Positions 28,331 through 37,237 of a stretch of 64,000 nucleotides of DNA are shown piece after piece. Position numbers and translations under genes: made by a program. The notes beneath the pieces were generated by a model. That model made no database searches and was not told where the DNA came from. It saw only the letters and a program-made list of their open reading frames with translations. This stretch comes from Bifidobacterium parmae (lineage in GTDB: Bacteria > Actinomycetota > Actinomycetes > Actinomycetales > Bifidobacteriaceae). Position 1 is the first letter of the stretch; each line of letters opens with the position of its first letter. Where the stretch lies: positions 1 through 64,000 of the forward strand of contig NZ_NMWT01000028.1 of the NCBI RefSeq assembly GCF_002860365.1. The letters are read 5' to 3'.

Positions 28331-28388
28331 CATCCTGCATTGGGAGGAACCGGACAAGACGCAGAAAACCGAGAGCCGGCGATTGGTC

Positions 28389-29060
28389 TCACAGCTTGGA
28401 GGCGACGAGCAGTCCCGTGCCGGTGGGGGTGAGGACGGTGCGGAAGCGTTCGTCCGATTCGACCGTGTCGAGCAGCTCGCGCATCGCCGTCGCCTTCTCG
28501 CTGCGGTCGGCCGGGTCGAGCACGCCGCCCGAGTTCATGCCGTCGTAGAAGGCGAGCACGTCGGTGAACACGATGACGCCGTGGGCGCGCAGCAGACGCG
28601 GCGCCTGCTCGAACGACGCGGCGTAGTTGACGGCGTCGCCGGCCACGACGATCATGTCGTAGTCGCCCGCGTTGAGACGGGGGAGGAACACGCCGGCCTG
28701 CGCGTTGACCGCGCGCAGCTTCGTCGCCGTGGAATCCTGCACCACGTCGAACGCCTTGCGGATCACGGTGATGCCCTTCGCCGACGAGTCCACGGCGGTG
28801 AGCTGGCCCGTGCCGTCAAGACCGCGCACCAGTTCCAGCGTCTCCATCACCGAACCGGTGCCCACCACGATCACGGATTTCGCGCCGGTCAGATGGGCCA
28901 GCATCGACAGGACCTCCGCCTGCGCGGCCGAACCCTGCGGCATGCCCGCCTTCTCGGTGGCGGCCCGGATCTGCGCCATAGCCGGCGTCTGGCGGGAAAG
29001 CGCGTGATTCTCCACGAATCCCCAGGCCTGTGTGAGATTCGTGTACTGCGTCCTATCCAT
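28389..29060 (-). CDS. SAM-dependent O-methyltransferase
   Basis: A 223-residue class I methyltransferase of the O-methyltransferase family 3 (catechol/caffeoyl-CoA-like). The SAM-binding region reads AKSVIVVGTGSVMETLELVRGL, followed by GQLTAVDSSAKGI and YDMIVVAGDAVNYAASFEQAPRLLRAHGVIVFTDVL. Its substrate is unknown. The start at 29060 follows AAAGGA with seven bases; an in-frame GTG two codons earlier overlaps that spacing. It is next to sdhB on the same strand, with no evident functional link. Confidence 0.85.
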   Translation of the reverse strand: MDRTQYTNLTQAWGFVENHALSRQTPAMAQIRAATEKAGMPQGSAAQAEVLSMLAHLTGAKSVIVVGTGSVMETLELVRGLDGTGQLTAVDSSAKGITVIRKAFDVVQDSTATKLRAVNAQAGVFLPRLNAGDYDMIVVAGDAVNYAASFEQAPRLLRAHGVIVFTDVLAFYDGMNSGGVLDPADRSEKATAMRELLDTVESDERFRTVLTPTGTGLLVASKL

Positions 29061-29210
29061 GAACACGTCCTTTACAATCCTCTGAAGTCCTCGTTAGGCC
29101 GGTCCCGAAGACCGACCGCAATCGTTCGCAGCCGATACCGCGCCGATGCCGTGCGGCATCCGTGCGAGTCCACGCGGGATGGCCGCGTTCCGGCGATCCC
29201 GCGCGACCGG

Positions 29211-30161
29211 TCAGCGTTCGCGCACCTTGGCGACGATCTGCCACATCTCCTCGCCGACGTCGATGCCGCGCGGGCATTGGCGGGTGCAGGCGCGCACCGA
29301 CTGGCAGGCGGCCACGCCGTCCGCCGTGTCGATCGCGTCGAGACGATCCATCGTGATCGTGTCGCGCGAATCGTTGACGAAGCGGCTCGCCCAGATGAGC
29401 GCCGCCGGGCCAATGAACGCGTCGCCGCCGGCGAACACGGGGCAGGAGCCCTCGCACACGCCGCAGGCGATGCAGTTGCTCAACTGCTCGTATTTGGCGA
29501 GCTCGTCCGGATGCTGCAGGTATTCGAACACGTCGACCTTGCCCTCGTGCGTGGTGGCGAGCACGCCGTCCGCTTCGAGATACGGCTTGAGCTTCCTGAT
29601 CTGGTCGAGCATCGGGTCGATGTCGGCGATGAGGTCGCGTTCGACGGGGAAACCGGGCAGCGGGCCGAGCTCGATGACGCCGAGGCTGCCGGATTCGGGC
29701 AGAGCCGCTCCCTGTGTCCCGTCCGCATCCGCCGCGCCGTCGCCGGTGCGGCGGAACCCGTCGTCGTCCGTCAGCGGAGCGCCGCCCTCCGGCTTCACCC
29801 AATCCTTGAGCGTGGCCGTACACAGGAGGTTCGGCGTGCCGTTGATCGCCACCGCGTCCGAACCGCACATGCCGTGGCCGCACGAGTAGCGGAAGGCGAG
29901 CGTCGGGTCGACGGTGCGCTTGATGGCCAGCAGGCAGTCGAGCACCGTGTCCTCGGGGCGTGCGGGGATCGTGTACTCCTGCACCCACTGGCGGCCGCGG
30001 GGCCGACGGCGCGCGGGCGCGTCCGACCTGCCGCCGAACGGCGAGCTCTTGCGCGTGCGGGCGAACGGGCTGCCGCCGCGCGCACGGTCGCGTTCGCGTT
30101 CGGGACGCGGCGTGAAACGGTTCACCTTCAACGTCACCGTCGTCACGTTCGAATTCGTCAT
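29211..30161 (-). CDS. sdhB: Succinate dehydrogenase/fumarate reductase iron-sulfur subunit
   Basis: A 316-residue SdhB/FrdB protein. The plant-type ferredoxin domain carries YSCGHGMCGSDAVAINGTPNLLC for the [2Fe-2S] cluster. The C-terminal domain holds CIACGVCEGSCP and CTRQCPRGID for the [4Fe-4S] and [3Fe-4S] clusters. There is an unusual Arg-rich insert at about residues 18-58 and an acidic insert near residue 145. The start at 30161 follows AGGAGGCG. It lies downstream of sdhA; no membrane anchor gene (sdhC/D) is adjacent. Confidence 0.92.
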   Translation of the reverse strand: MTNSNVTTVTLKVNRFTPRPERERDRARGGSPFARTRKSSPFGGRSDAPARRRPRGRQWVQEYTIPARPEDTVLDCLLAIKRTVDPTLAFRYSCGHGMCGSDAVAINGTPNLLCTATLKDWVKPEGGAPLTDDDGFRRTGDGAADADGTQGAALPESGSLGVIELGPLPGFPVERDLIADIDPMLDQIRKLKPYLEADGVLATTHEGKVDVFEYLQHPDELAKYEQLSNCIACGVCEGSCPVFAGGDAFIGPAALIWASRFVNDSRDTITMDRLDAIDTADGVAACQSVRACTRQCPRGIDVGEEMWQIVAKVRER

Positions 30162-30210
30162 GCGCGCGCCTCCTGAATCGGTCTCAAAACAACTCTCCAT
30201 TGTGACATAA

Positions 30211-30264
30211 GCCGTGCCCGTACGGGACATCGGTGAGCGACGGCCCGTACGGGGTCTTCACGGC
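30211..30264. promoter_or_regulatory. Hairpin with paired palindromes between sdhA and sdhB
   Basis: CCCGTACGGG occurs at 30217-30226 and 30244-30253, and outer GCCGTG (30211-30216) pairs with CACGGC (30259-30264). The two palindromes can pair with each other or fold separately. Located in the 118-bp spacer of the minus-strand sdhA-sdhB operon, it may tune the ratio of the two subunits. Confidence 0.5.
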
Positions 30265-30279
30265 ATGCGGCCGTGCGGT

Positions 30280-32208
30280 TCAGTATTCGCGTTTCTTCGG
30301 CGGGATGTCGACGATGTGCACCGGCTGCCATGCGATATGGCCGGACGCGTCGGTCATCGAATGGGCGAGGAAGCGTTCGTCGTCGCGTTCGGGGAAATCG
30401 TTGCGCTTGAGCGATCCGCGCGACTCGTGGCGCGCGTCGGACGCGGCGAGCACGGCGCGCGCCAGTCCGATGAGATGCCGCACCTCCCAGATGGCGGTGA
30501 CCTCCTGGTTGAACGCGGCCGTCTTGTCGTGCGCGGCGAGCGCGTCGGCGCGCGGGGCGAGCTCGCCGTCGACCGTACGCAGCGCGGCTTCGAGACCCTC
30601 CGCGTCGCAGCGCACGGCTGCGGCGCGCTCCATCACCTGGCCGAGGTCGGCCATGAGCCGGTACGGGTTGTCGTCGGCATCGTCCGCGGCGGCGGTTCCG
30701 TCCGTATCGTCCGCGGCATCGGCGCGCGGCGTGAGCAGGTCCTTCAATTCGTTCTCGCGCGCGGCCGAAGCGGCGTCCGCGGCGGCGGCGATCGCGTCGT
30801 CGATCTCCTGCACGTCCGGATCGTCCACGGCCATCGGATCGCCGACCGGCTGCGCGGCGACGCGCGCGGCCAGCGTGCGGCCGGCGCGCGTGCCGAACAG
30901 GCAGGCGTCGAGCAGCGAGTTGCCGCCGAGACGGTTCGCGCCGTGCACGGACACGCACGAGCATTCGCCGGCCGCGAACAGGCCGTCGACCACGGCGCGT
31001 TCGCCGGTCGCCTCGCCGGTTTCGCCGTCGCCCGCGTTCCAGCGGTACACCTCGCCGTCCACGGTGATCGGGATGCCGCCCATCGTGTAGTGGGCGGTCG
31101 GCTTGATCGGCACGAAATCCTTCGACGGGTCGATGTCCGCGTACTTCTCGATGGTCTCGACCACCTGCGGCAGCACGGCGCGCATGTGATCCGGGTCGAT
31201 GCCCGTCATGTCCAGCCAGACGCAGTCCCTGCGCCCGTCCGGGTCCTTCGGGTCGGCGACGCCGCGGCCCGCGTCCACCTCCGCCATGATGGAACGGGAC
31301 ACCACGTCACGCGCGGCCAGATCGGCGTGACCGGGCGCGTAGCGTTCCATGAACGCCTCGCCGTCCGCGTTGCGCAGCACGCCGCCCTCCGCGCGGGCCG
31401 CCTCGGACAGGAGGATGCCCGTATGCGCGAGGCCGGTCGGATGGAACTGCACGAACTCCGCGTCCTCCAATTGCAGGCCGGCGGCGAGCGCGAGCGCCAT
31501 GCCGTCGCCGGTCAGATCCCATGAGTTCGACGTGGTGTGGAACAGGCGGCCCGCGCCGCCGGTCGCGAACAGCACGTTGCGCGCCTTGACCGCGTGGATC
31601 GTGCCCTTGTGCGTGTCGAAGGCGACGACGCCGGCGGCCTTCGCGCCGTCGTCCGCGAGGACCAGGTCGGTCACGTACCATTCCTCGGCGAACGCGACGC
31701 CGGCGGCCACGCACTGCTGCCACAGGGCGTGCAGGATCTGGTGGCCGATGCGGTCGGCCGCGTAGGCGGCGCGCTTGACCGGGGCGCCGCCGAATTCGCG
31801 CGTGTGCCCGCCGAAGCGGCGTTGCGCGATGTGGCCGTCCTCGGTGCGGGAGAAGGCGACGCCGCCGCGTTCCAGGTTGATGACCGTTTCGGGCGCGTAT
31901 TCGGCGAGCAGCCGCGCCGCGTCCTGGTCGACGAGCCAGTCGCCGCCCTTGACGGTGTCGTAGTAGTGCCAATGCCAGTCGTCGGCCTCGATGTTGCCGA
32001 GCGATGCGGCGATGCCGCCTTCGGCGGATCCGGTGTGCGAGCGCAACGGCTGGAGCTTCGAGACCACCAGGATCTTCGGGTCGATGCCCCTCTCCTTCAT
32101 CTGCCTGATCTCGGGGGAGCGGAGCAACCCCAGGGCGGCGGACAGGCCGGCCGCGCCCGCGCCGACGATCACCGCGTCATACATGTCTTCCAACTGCTTC
32201 GGACTCAT
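30280..32208 (-). CDS. sdhA: Succinate dehydrogenase/fumarate reductase flavoprotein subunit
   Basis: About 642 residues of an FAD-dependent SdhA/FrdA protein. The FAD-binding Gly motif is DAVIVGAGAAGLSAALGLL; QFHPTGLAHTGILLSEAARAEGG and HYTMGGIPI are active-site segments; GANRLGGNSLLDACLFG is the second FAD contact. With sdhB it would interconvert succinate and fumarate, most likely reducing fumarate in this fermentative genus. ATG codons at 32226, 32208 and 32184 are in frame; 32208 has GGGGTG close upstream. A low-complexity Asp/Ala insert lies near residue 515. Confidence 0.9.
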   Translation of the reverse strand: MSPKQLEDMYDAVIVGAGAAGLSAALGLLRSPEIRQMKERGIDPKILVVSKLQPLRSHTGSAEGGIAASLGNIEADDWHWHYYDTVKGGDWLVDQDAARLLAEYAPETVINLERGGVAFSRTEDGHIAQRRFGGHTREFGGAPVKRAAYAADRIGHQILHALWQQCVAAGVAFAEEWYVTDLVLADDGAKAAGVVAFDTHKGTIHAVKARNVLFATGGAGRLFHTTSNSWDLTGDGMALALAAGLQLEDAEFVQFHPTGLAHTGILLSEAARAEGGVLRNADGEAFMERYAPGHADLAARDVVSRSIMAEVDAGRGVADPKDPDGRRDCVWLDMTGIDPDHMRAVLPQVVETIEKYADIDPSKDFVPIKPTAHYTMGGIPITVDGEVYRWNAGDGETGEATGERAVVDGLFAAGECSCVSVHGANRLGGNSLLDACLFGTRAGRTLAARVAAQPVGDPMAVDDPDVQEIDDAIAAAADAASAARENELKDLLTPRADAADDTDGTAAADDADDNPYRLMADLGQVMERAAAVRCDAEGLEAALRTVDGELAPRADALAAHDKTAAFNQEVTAIWEVRHLIGLARAVLAASDARHESRGSLKRNDFPERDDERFLAHSMTDASGHIAWQPVHIVDIPPKKREY

Positions 32209-32387
32209 ATCACCCCATTGTTCCATAAGGGCGGACTTCGCCGGCTCCTGTTGTCAAGGCCCTTGACGAATGGTGGATAACCCGCCTGCCGTCCACACGT
32301 TGTCCACGACACGCGCGGGGTCGGGGGCTCCGTCCACATTCCCCGTGCGGCTGGCCCCGACCGGGCGCCGGCGGGCACAGTGGACGC

Positions 32388-32852
32388 ATGGATACCACAG
32401 CATTGCAGATGGCGCCGCCGGAGGCCCTGACGTCCGGCCTACCCGCTCTCGAACCGCTCGACCGGATCGCCGAACGGCTCAAGGACGGCACGCTCGCCAC
32501 GCGCGCGTTGGGCGCGCTCGGCGAGGACTACGCCGCCGCGTGGCTCACGGAACGCGGCTGGACGATCGTCGACCGCAACTGGCGGTCCCGTTACGGCGAG
32601 CTCGACATCGTCGCCCTGTCTCCCGAACGGCGGATCGTGTTCGTGGAGGTGAAGACGCGGCGCACCATGAAGCATGGGCTGCCGCAGGAGGCGGTCACGT
32701 ACACGAAGCAGGCGAACCTGCGCCGGGCGGGCGTGCAATGGCTGCTCGAACCGGAGCATCGGATCGGGCATACCGGCGTGCGCTTCGACGTGGTCACCGT
32801 GGTCGTGCGCGGCGGCAGACCGCTCGTCCACCTCATTCCGGGGGCGTTCTGA
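32388..32852 (+). CDS. YraN family endonuclease-like protein (UPF0102)
   Basis: A 154-residue UPF0102 protein. After about 38 variable residues the core shows [51 protein letters not shown], a PD-(D/E)xK nuclease-like fold with the GELD and EVK residues. Its role is uncertain, with a link to DNA processing because it is often beside comM and dprA, as here. Its TGA overlaps the comM ATG. Confidence 0.92.
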   Translation: MDTTALQMAPPEALTSGLPALEPLDRIAERLKDGTLATRALGALGEDYAAAWLTERGWTIVDRNWRSRYGELDIVALSPERRIVFVEVKTRRTMKHGLPQEAVTYTKQANLRRAGVQWLLEPEHRIGHTGVRFDVVTVVVRGGRPLVHLIPGAF

Positions 32853-34405
32853 TGGCGATCGGCAACGCGCTGTCGATCGGGCTGATCGGATTGAAGGCGT
32901 TCATCATCACCATGCAGGCGTTCATCAGCCCGGGCCTGCCGTACTTCTCGATTATCGGTCTGCCGGACGCCTCGCTGTCCGAGGCGCGCGAACGCGTCAA
33001 ATCCGCCTGCCAGGCGACCGGATTCCACTGGCCGGAGACGCGCGTGACCGTGAACCTGAGCCCGGCGAGCATGCCGAAACGCGGTTCGTCGCACGATCTG
33101 GCCATCGCGGCCGCGGTGCTCGGCGCGTCCGGCGCGATCCCGCACGACTGCCTCATCGACTCGGTCGTCATGGGCGAGGTGAACCTCGACGGCACGGTGC
33201 TGCCCATCAACGGCGTGCTGCCGATCCTCCTGCACGCGCGCGAACGCGGCGTCGGACAGGTGATCCTGCCCGCCGGCAACCTCGAGGAGGCGCATCTGAT
33301 CGACGGGGTGGACGTGGTCGGCGTGCGCCATGTGGGCGAGCTCATCGAACTCATGGGTGGCTCCGCACGCTACCGGCTGCCGGACGAGCCGGCGCTCGGC
33401 GGCGGGGCGTCCGCGTCCACCGCGCCGCGGGACCATGAGACGTTCACGTCGCCGAAGACCGGCGACATGGCCGACGTGGTCGGGCAGGAGCAGGCGAAAT
33501 GGGCGTTGGAGGTGGCGGCCGCCGGCGGCCACCACATGATCATGGTCGGCCCGCCCGGCTCGGGCAAGACGATGCTCGCCTCGCGCATGCCCGGCATCAT
33601 GTGCCCGCTGACCGACGCCGAACAACTGGAGGTCGCGTCCATCCGCTCCCTGTGCGGCACGCTCAACGCCTACGGCATCAGCGACGTGCCGCCGTTCGAG
33701 GCGCCCCACCACACGTCCTCCACGGCGGCGCTCGTGGGCGGCGGCACCGGGCTCGCCGAACCCGGGGCGATCACGCGCGCCCACCGCGGCGTCCTGTTCA
33801 TGGACGAGGCGCCCGAATTCTCGGCGCGCGCGTTGCAGACATTGAGGGAGCCGCTGGAATCCGGATACGTGGCGTTGTCCCGTTCCAAAGGCACCACCTA
33901 CTATCCGGCCGCGTTCCAACTCGTCATGGCGGCGAACGGATGCCCGTGCGGCATGAGCTACGGCACGGGGGAGCGCTGCGTGTGCACGCACAAGGAACGG
34001 CAACGCTACTTCGGCAGGCTCTCCGGTCCGATCCTCGACCGCATCGACATCCAAGTGGAGGTGCCGCCCGTGCCTCGCATCATCGGCGGCGAACGGTACG
34101 GGCGCGGACCGAACAGCGCCGGCATACGCCGCCGCGTCATCCAGGCGCGTCACGCCGCCGCCGAACGCTACCGGATGCACGGGTGGACATGCAACGCGCA
34201 GGCGTCCGGCACGTGGATGCGCGAACACATCGCCCAATCCGCGCTCGAACCGGTCAACCGCGCGTTGGAGACGCAACGGCTGAGCCTGAGAGGCGCGGAC
34301 CGGGCGCTCCGCCTCGCCTGGACGCTCGCCGACCTGGCCGGGCGGACGTCCCCCGGCCGCGAGGAGACCCTGCAGGGCATCGCCCTGCGCACGCGGCTGA
34401 TATGA
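32852..34405 (+). CDS. comM: ComM/YifB family Mg-chelatase-like AAA ATPase
   Basis: A 517-residue ATPase of the YifB/ComM family. The N-terminal ChlI-like domain (SIGLIGLKAFIITMQAFISPGLPYF…) is followed by the AAA module with Walker A MVGPPGSGKTMLA at about residue 230 and a Walker B region RGVLFMDEAPEF. A Cys cluster (CPCGMSY…CVC) and a C-terminal Mg-chelatase domain complete it. ComM drives branch migration during integration of transformed DNA in Gram-negative bacteria. It is coupled to yraN and followed by dprA. Confidence 0.94.
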   Translation: MAIGNALSIGLIGLKAFIITMQAFISPGLPYFSIIGLPDASLSEARERVKSACQATGFHWPETRVTVNLSPASMPKRGSSHDLAIAAAVLGASGAIPHDCLIDSVVMGEVNLDGTVLPINGVLPILLHARERGVGQVILPAGNLEEAHLIDGVDVVGVRHVGELIELMGGSARYRLPDEPALGGGASASTAPRDHETFTSPKTGDMADVVGQEQAKWALEVAAAGGHHMIMVGPPGSGKTMLASRMPGIMCPLTDAEQLEVASIRSLCGTLNAYGISDVPPFEAPHHTSSTAALVGGGTGLAEPGAITRAHRGVLFMDEAPEFSARALQTLREPLESGYVALSRSKGTTYYPAAFQLVMAANGCPCGMSYGTGERCVCTHKERQRYFGRLSGPILDRIDIQVEVPPVPRIIGGERYGRGPNSAGIRRRVIQARHAAAERYRMHGWTCNAQASGTWMREHIAQSALEPVNRALETQRLSLRGADRALRLAWTLADLAGRTSPGREETLQGIALRTRLI

Positions 34406-34534
34406 GCGTCCCACACAAGGGACGCGAACGGAAAGGAGCCGGCATGGACGGCAACGGAACGGAACCGACGGATTACGAGGATCCCATGGGAATCATGGGG
34501 CCGATGGTCATGGCATCGATGGAAGGACACGGTC

Positions 34535-35974
34535 ATGGAGACACCACATTCCCCTACGGAGCGACGCTACCCGCCTCCCGACCGGGAGACGCTGGCACGT
34601 GCCACGCTCACCTACTGCCTCGACGGGGCGGACGCGATCATGTACGCCACCATCAAGGGAGCGGGCAGCGGGACGGAGGCGTTGAGGCTCATCATCGGGT
34701 CACGACCCGGCAACGCCGGCGCGGCGGCCGCGACGGCGAGGAGGACACTCGACCACGTGTTCGCCGTCGGCCTGGCCAGATGGGGTAGCAAGGTCACGCC
34801 GCAAGGCACGCGCGCGTTCCACAAGGCGCTCGCCGGATGGCACGCCCGCCTCGACACGCTGCCCACCCTCGACTGGGAGCATCTCGACGGCTGGTTCACG
34901 ATGGACGGCGCGCAATGGATCATCGGCCCGACCAGCCCATACTGGCCGCACCAGCTGCAGGATTTGTCCACACGCCGCGACTGGGCGTCGCCCCTGTGCC
35001 TATGGGGCGTCGGCGACGTGCGCGCGCTCGTCAGCTGCGCGAAACCCGTCGCCATCGTCGGCTCGCGCGGCGCCACCGACTACGGGCGCGCCGTGGCCCG
35101 CGATGTGGCGATGCGGTGCGCGGCCTCCGGGCATCTCATCGTCTCGGGCGGCGCGCTCGGCACCGACGCCGCCGCGCATTGGGGCGCGCTCGCCGCAGTG
35201 GACGAACGTGTAAGGAGAAGCCGCGGCGGCATGGCCGATCATGACGACGCGAATCCCGCGAACGATATCGGACGAACCGTCGCCGTGTTCGCCGGCGGGC
35301 TCAACCACATCGGCCCCTCCACGAACCTGCCCCTGTTCGAGCGGATGGTCGGACAGGGCGGCGCGCTCATCAGCGAACTGTGCCCGGGGACCATCCCCGA
35401 AGCGCGACGGTTCCTATTGCGCAACCGGATCATCGCGGCGCTCGCCTCCACCGTCGTCGTCGCGCAGGCGAGACTGCGCTCGGGCGCGCTCAGCACCGCC
35501 AACTGGGCGAACGACCTCAACCGTGAGGTGATCGCCGTGCCCGGCCCCATCACCATGCCGCACAACGCCGGATGCAACCGGATCATCGCCGACCATCAGG
35601 CCATGCTGCTCGCCTCCATCGAGGAGATCGACGAACTCGTCCACCCCGCGCACAAGCCCGAGCTGGGAGAGGAGCCGTGGAAGGAGCCGGAAGCGGCGGA
35701 GGGAGACGACGCGGATGGGAACGGGACCGACGGCGACGGTGGCGGCGACGTGACGGCCACCGCATCGCAGCGGGTCGTGCTGACCGCCATCCGTTCATGC
35801 CGGAGACGGCATGAACCAGTCACGTGCGACACGTTGCTGGCGCGTCTGCGCGAGGACGACCCGGACGCCGGCATGCCCCGTCTGCTCGCCGACCTGGGCG
35901 AACTGGAGGCGCGCGGTCTCATCCGCCGCGAACGAGGGGAGGTGTGGCCGGTCCGAGGAACGGCGGGAACGTGA
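34535..35974 (+). CDS. dprA: DNA-processing protein DprA
   Basis: A 479-residue DprA. The Rossmann-like core spans about residues 165-370: PVAIVGSRGATDYGRAVA, LIVSGGALGTDAAAHWGALA, FAGGLNHIGP, ALISELCPGT, RRFLLRNRIIAAL and REVIAVPGPI. A C-terminal winged-helix lies near 410-475. DprA loads RecA onto incoming single-stranded DNA. An acidic Gly/Asp insert (about 385-405) is species-specific. The start at 34535 follows AAGGACACGGTC. A second strong ribosome site plus ATG at 34444 opens a different frame. Confidence 0.92.
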   Translation: METPHSPTERRYPPPDRETLARATLTYCLDGADAIMYATIKGAGSGTEALRLIIGSRPGNAGAAAATARRTLDHVFAVGLARWGSKVTPQGTRAFHKALAGWHARLDTLPTLDWEHLDGWFTMDGAQWIIGPTSPYWPHQLQDLSTRRDWASPLCLWGVGDVRALVSCAKPVAIVGSRGATDYGRAVARDVAMRCAASGHLIVSGGALGTDAAAHWGALAAVDERVRRSRGGMADHDDANPANDIGRTVAVFAGGLNHIGPSTNLPLFERMVGQGGALISELCPGTIPEARRFLLRNRIIAALASTVVVAQARLRSGALSTANWANDLNREVIAVPGPITMPHNAGCNRIIADHQAMLLASIEEIDELVHPAHKPELGEEPWKEPEAAEGDDADGNGTDGDGGGDVTATASQRVVLTAIRSCRRRHEPVTCDTLLARLREDDPDAGMPRLLADLGELEARGLIRRERGEVWPVRGTAGT

Positions 35975-35992
35975 TCGACGTAGCTCTGACGT

Positions 35993-36334
35993 CTACGCCT
36001 TCCACCGGCAGCGGTCGAGATCGACCCGCCAACCCGGATCGCCCGCCGGCTTCGCCGCCGGCGGGACGAACACGACGCCCTCCTCCTCGAGCAGGGCGCG
36101 CTGCTCGTCCGGGCCTCCGAACGCGAAACCGGGCGCGAGCGAACCGTCGCGGAACACGACGCGATGGCAGGGGATCACGCCCGGCTCCGGATTGGCGTGC
36201 AGCGCGTAGCCGACCATGCGTGCGTTGCGCGGCGCGCCCGCCAACGCCGCCACCTGCCCATACGTGGCGACCATGCCGCGCGGGATGCGGCGCACCACCG
36301 CATACACGCGTTCATTGAACGAAGCAGAACCCAT
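35993..36334 (-). CDS. MGMT/Ada C-terminal domain protein
   Basis: A 113-residue protein made only of the DNA-binding and active-site domain of O6-alkylguanine-DNA alkyltransferases. The helix-turn-helix reads GMVATYGQVAALAGAPRNARMVGYAL, and the active-site motif IPCHRVV has Cys56, so it is a short alkyltransferase rather than an ATL protein with Trp in that place. The start follows TGGAGGGC. It is convergent with dprA, 18 bp apart. Confidence 0.88.
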   Translation of the reverse strand: MGSASFNERVYAVVRRIPRGMVATYGQVAALAGAPRNARMVGYALHANPEPGVIPCHRVVFRDGSLAPGFAFGGPDEQRALLEEEGVVFVPPAAKPAGDPGWRVDLDRCRWKA

Positions 36335-36514
36335 GCCCTCCAGTCTACGAGCGGGGAACGCCGCCGGCGCGGCTCGAAGCGGATGCGGCCGAATGTCATC
36401 CGGCGGACGACGACAATGCCGTCGCCGGAGGGCATCCGGTGCTACCGTGGAAACCGGATTCCGGGACGGCCCGCATCGACGCGGAGGCGACGGGAGCCAA
36501 GGAAGGGGAACGCC

Positions 36515-37237
36515 ATGACCGCCGACGACAGGCCGCCCGCCTCGCCCGCACACGCCGCAACCGCACGGACCGCACGTCCCATCGTCACCATCGGACTGCT
36601 CGACAATGACCCGTTCGCGCTCGCCTTCCTCGAACGCACGATCACCGAACTCATGGACGAGGCGCGCGTCATCTGGAAGACCACGTCCGGACGTGACGCG
36701 CTCGCCCGATGCCTTTCCCCGGATACCGCGCCGAACGTGCTCCTGACCGACATGAGCATGGACGAACTGTCCGGTCCCGCCGTCTGCCGCGCCATCCGTG
36801 TGAAGACCGCACGCGTCGCCATCCTCGCCGTCACCTCGTTCTCGCTCGCCGTCTACGCGTCCAAAGCCGCCGATGCCGGTGCGCAGGGCATCGTCCCCAA
36901 AGCCGTCGAAACACCGATCGTCGAGGCGGTCCGCGCGCTCGCCGCCGGCGGCACGTGGCCGTCCGGCGCGACGGACGCCACGTTCGAGACGTCCGCCGCC
37001 GCGCACGTGCGTCTCGCCGGCGGGCGTATTCCGCGCCGCTTCCTCCTGTCGGACCGGGAGGCCGAAGCCATGAACCTGTGCTCGCGCGGCCTCGACACGG
37101 CCCGGATCGCCGCCGACATGCAGGTAGGCGTCTCCACCGCCAAGACCTACCTGACGCGCGCCATCCACAAGCTCGGCGTCTCCACGCGCGGCCAGGCCGT
37201 CGCCCTGTGGACGGGCTCGATGGAGGACGAACGATGA
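36515..37237 (+). CDS. NarL/LuxR-type response regulator
   Basis: A 240-residue response regulator. The receiver begins IVTIGLLDNDPFALAFLE at about residue 25, with phosphoacceptor Asp79 in VLLTDMSMDELSGP and the conserved Lys in GIVPKAVETP. The C-terminal LuxR helix-turn-helix reads LSDREAEAMNLCSRGLDTARIAADMQVGVSTAKTYLTRAIHKLG. About 24 unusual N-terminal residues precede the receiver. GGAAGGGGAACGCC precedes the ATG. Its stop overlaps the start of the kinase gene by four bases. Confidence 0.93.
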   Translation: MTADDRPPASPAHAATARTARPIVTIGLLDNDPFALAFLERTITELMDEARVIWKTTSGRDALARCLSPDTAPNVLLTDMSMDELSGPAVCRAIRVKTARVAILAVTSFSLAVYASKAADAGAQGIVPKAVETPIVEAVRALAAGGTWPSGATDATFETSAAAHVRLAGGRIPRRFLLSDREAEAMNLCSRGLDTARIAADMQVGVSTAKTYLTRAIHKLGVSTRGQAVALWTGSMEDER

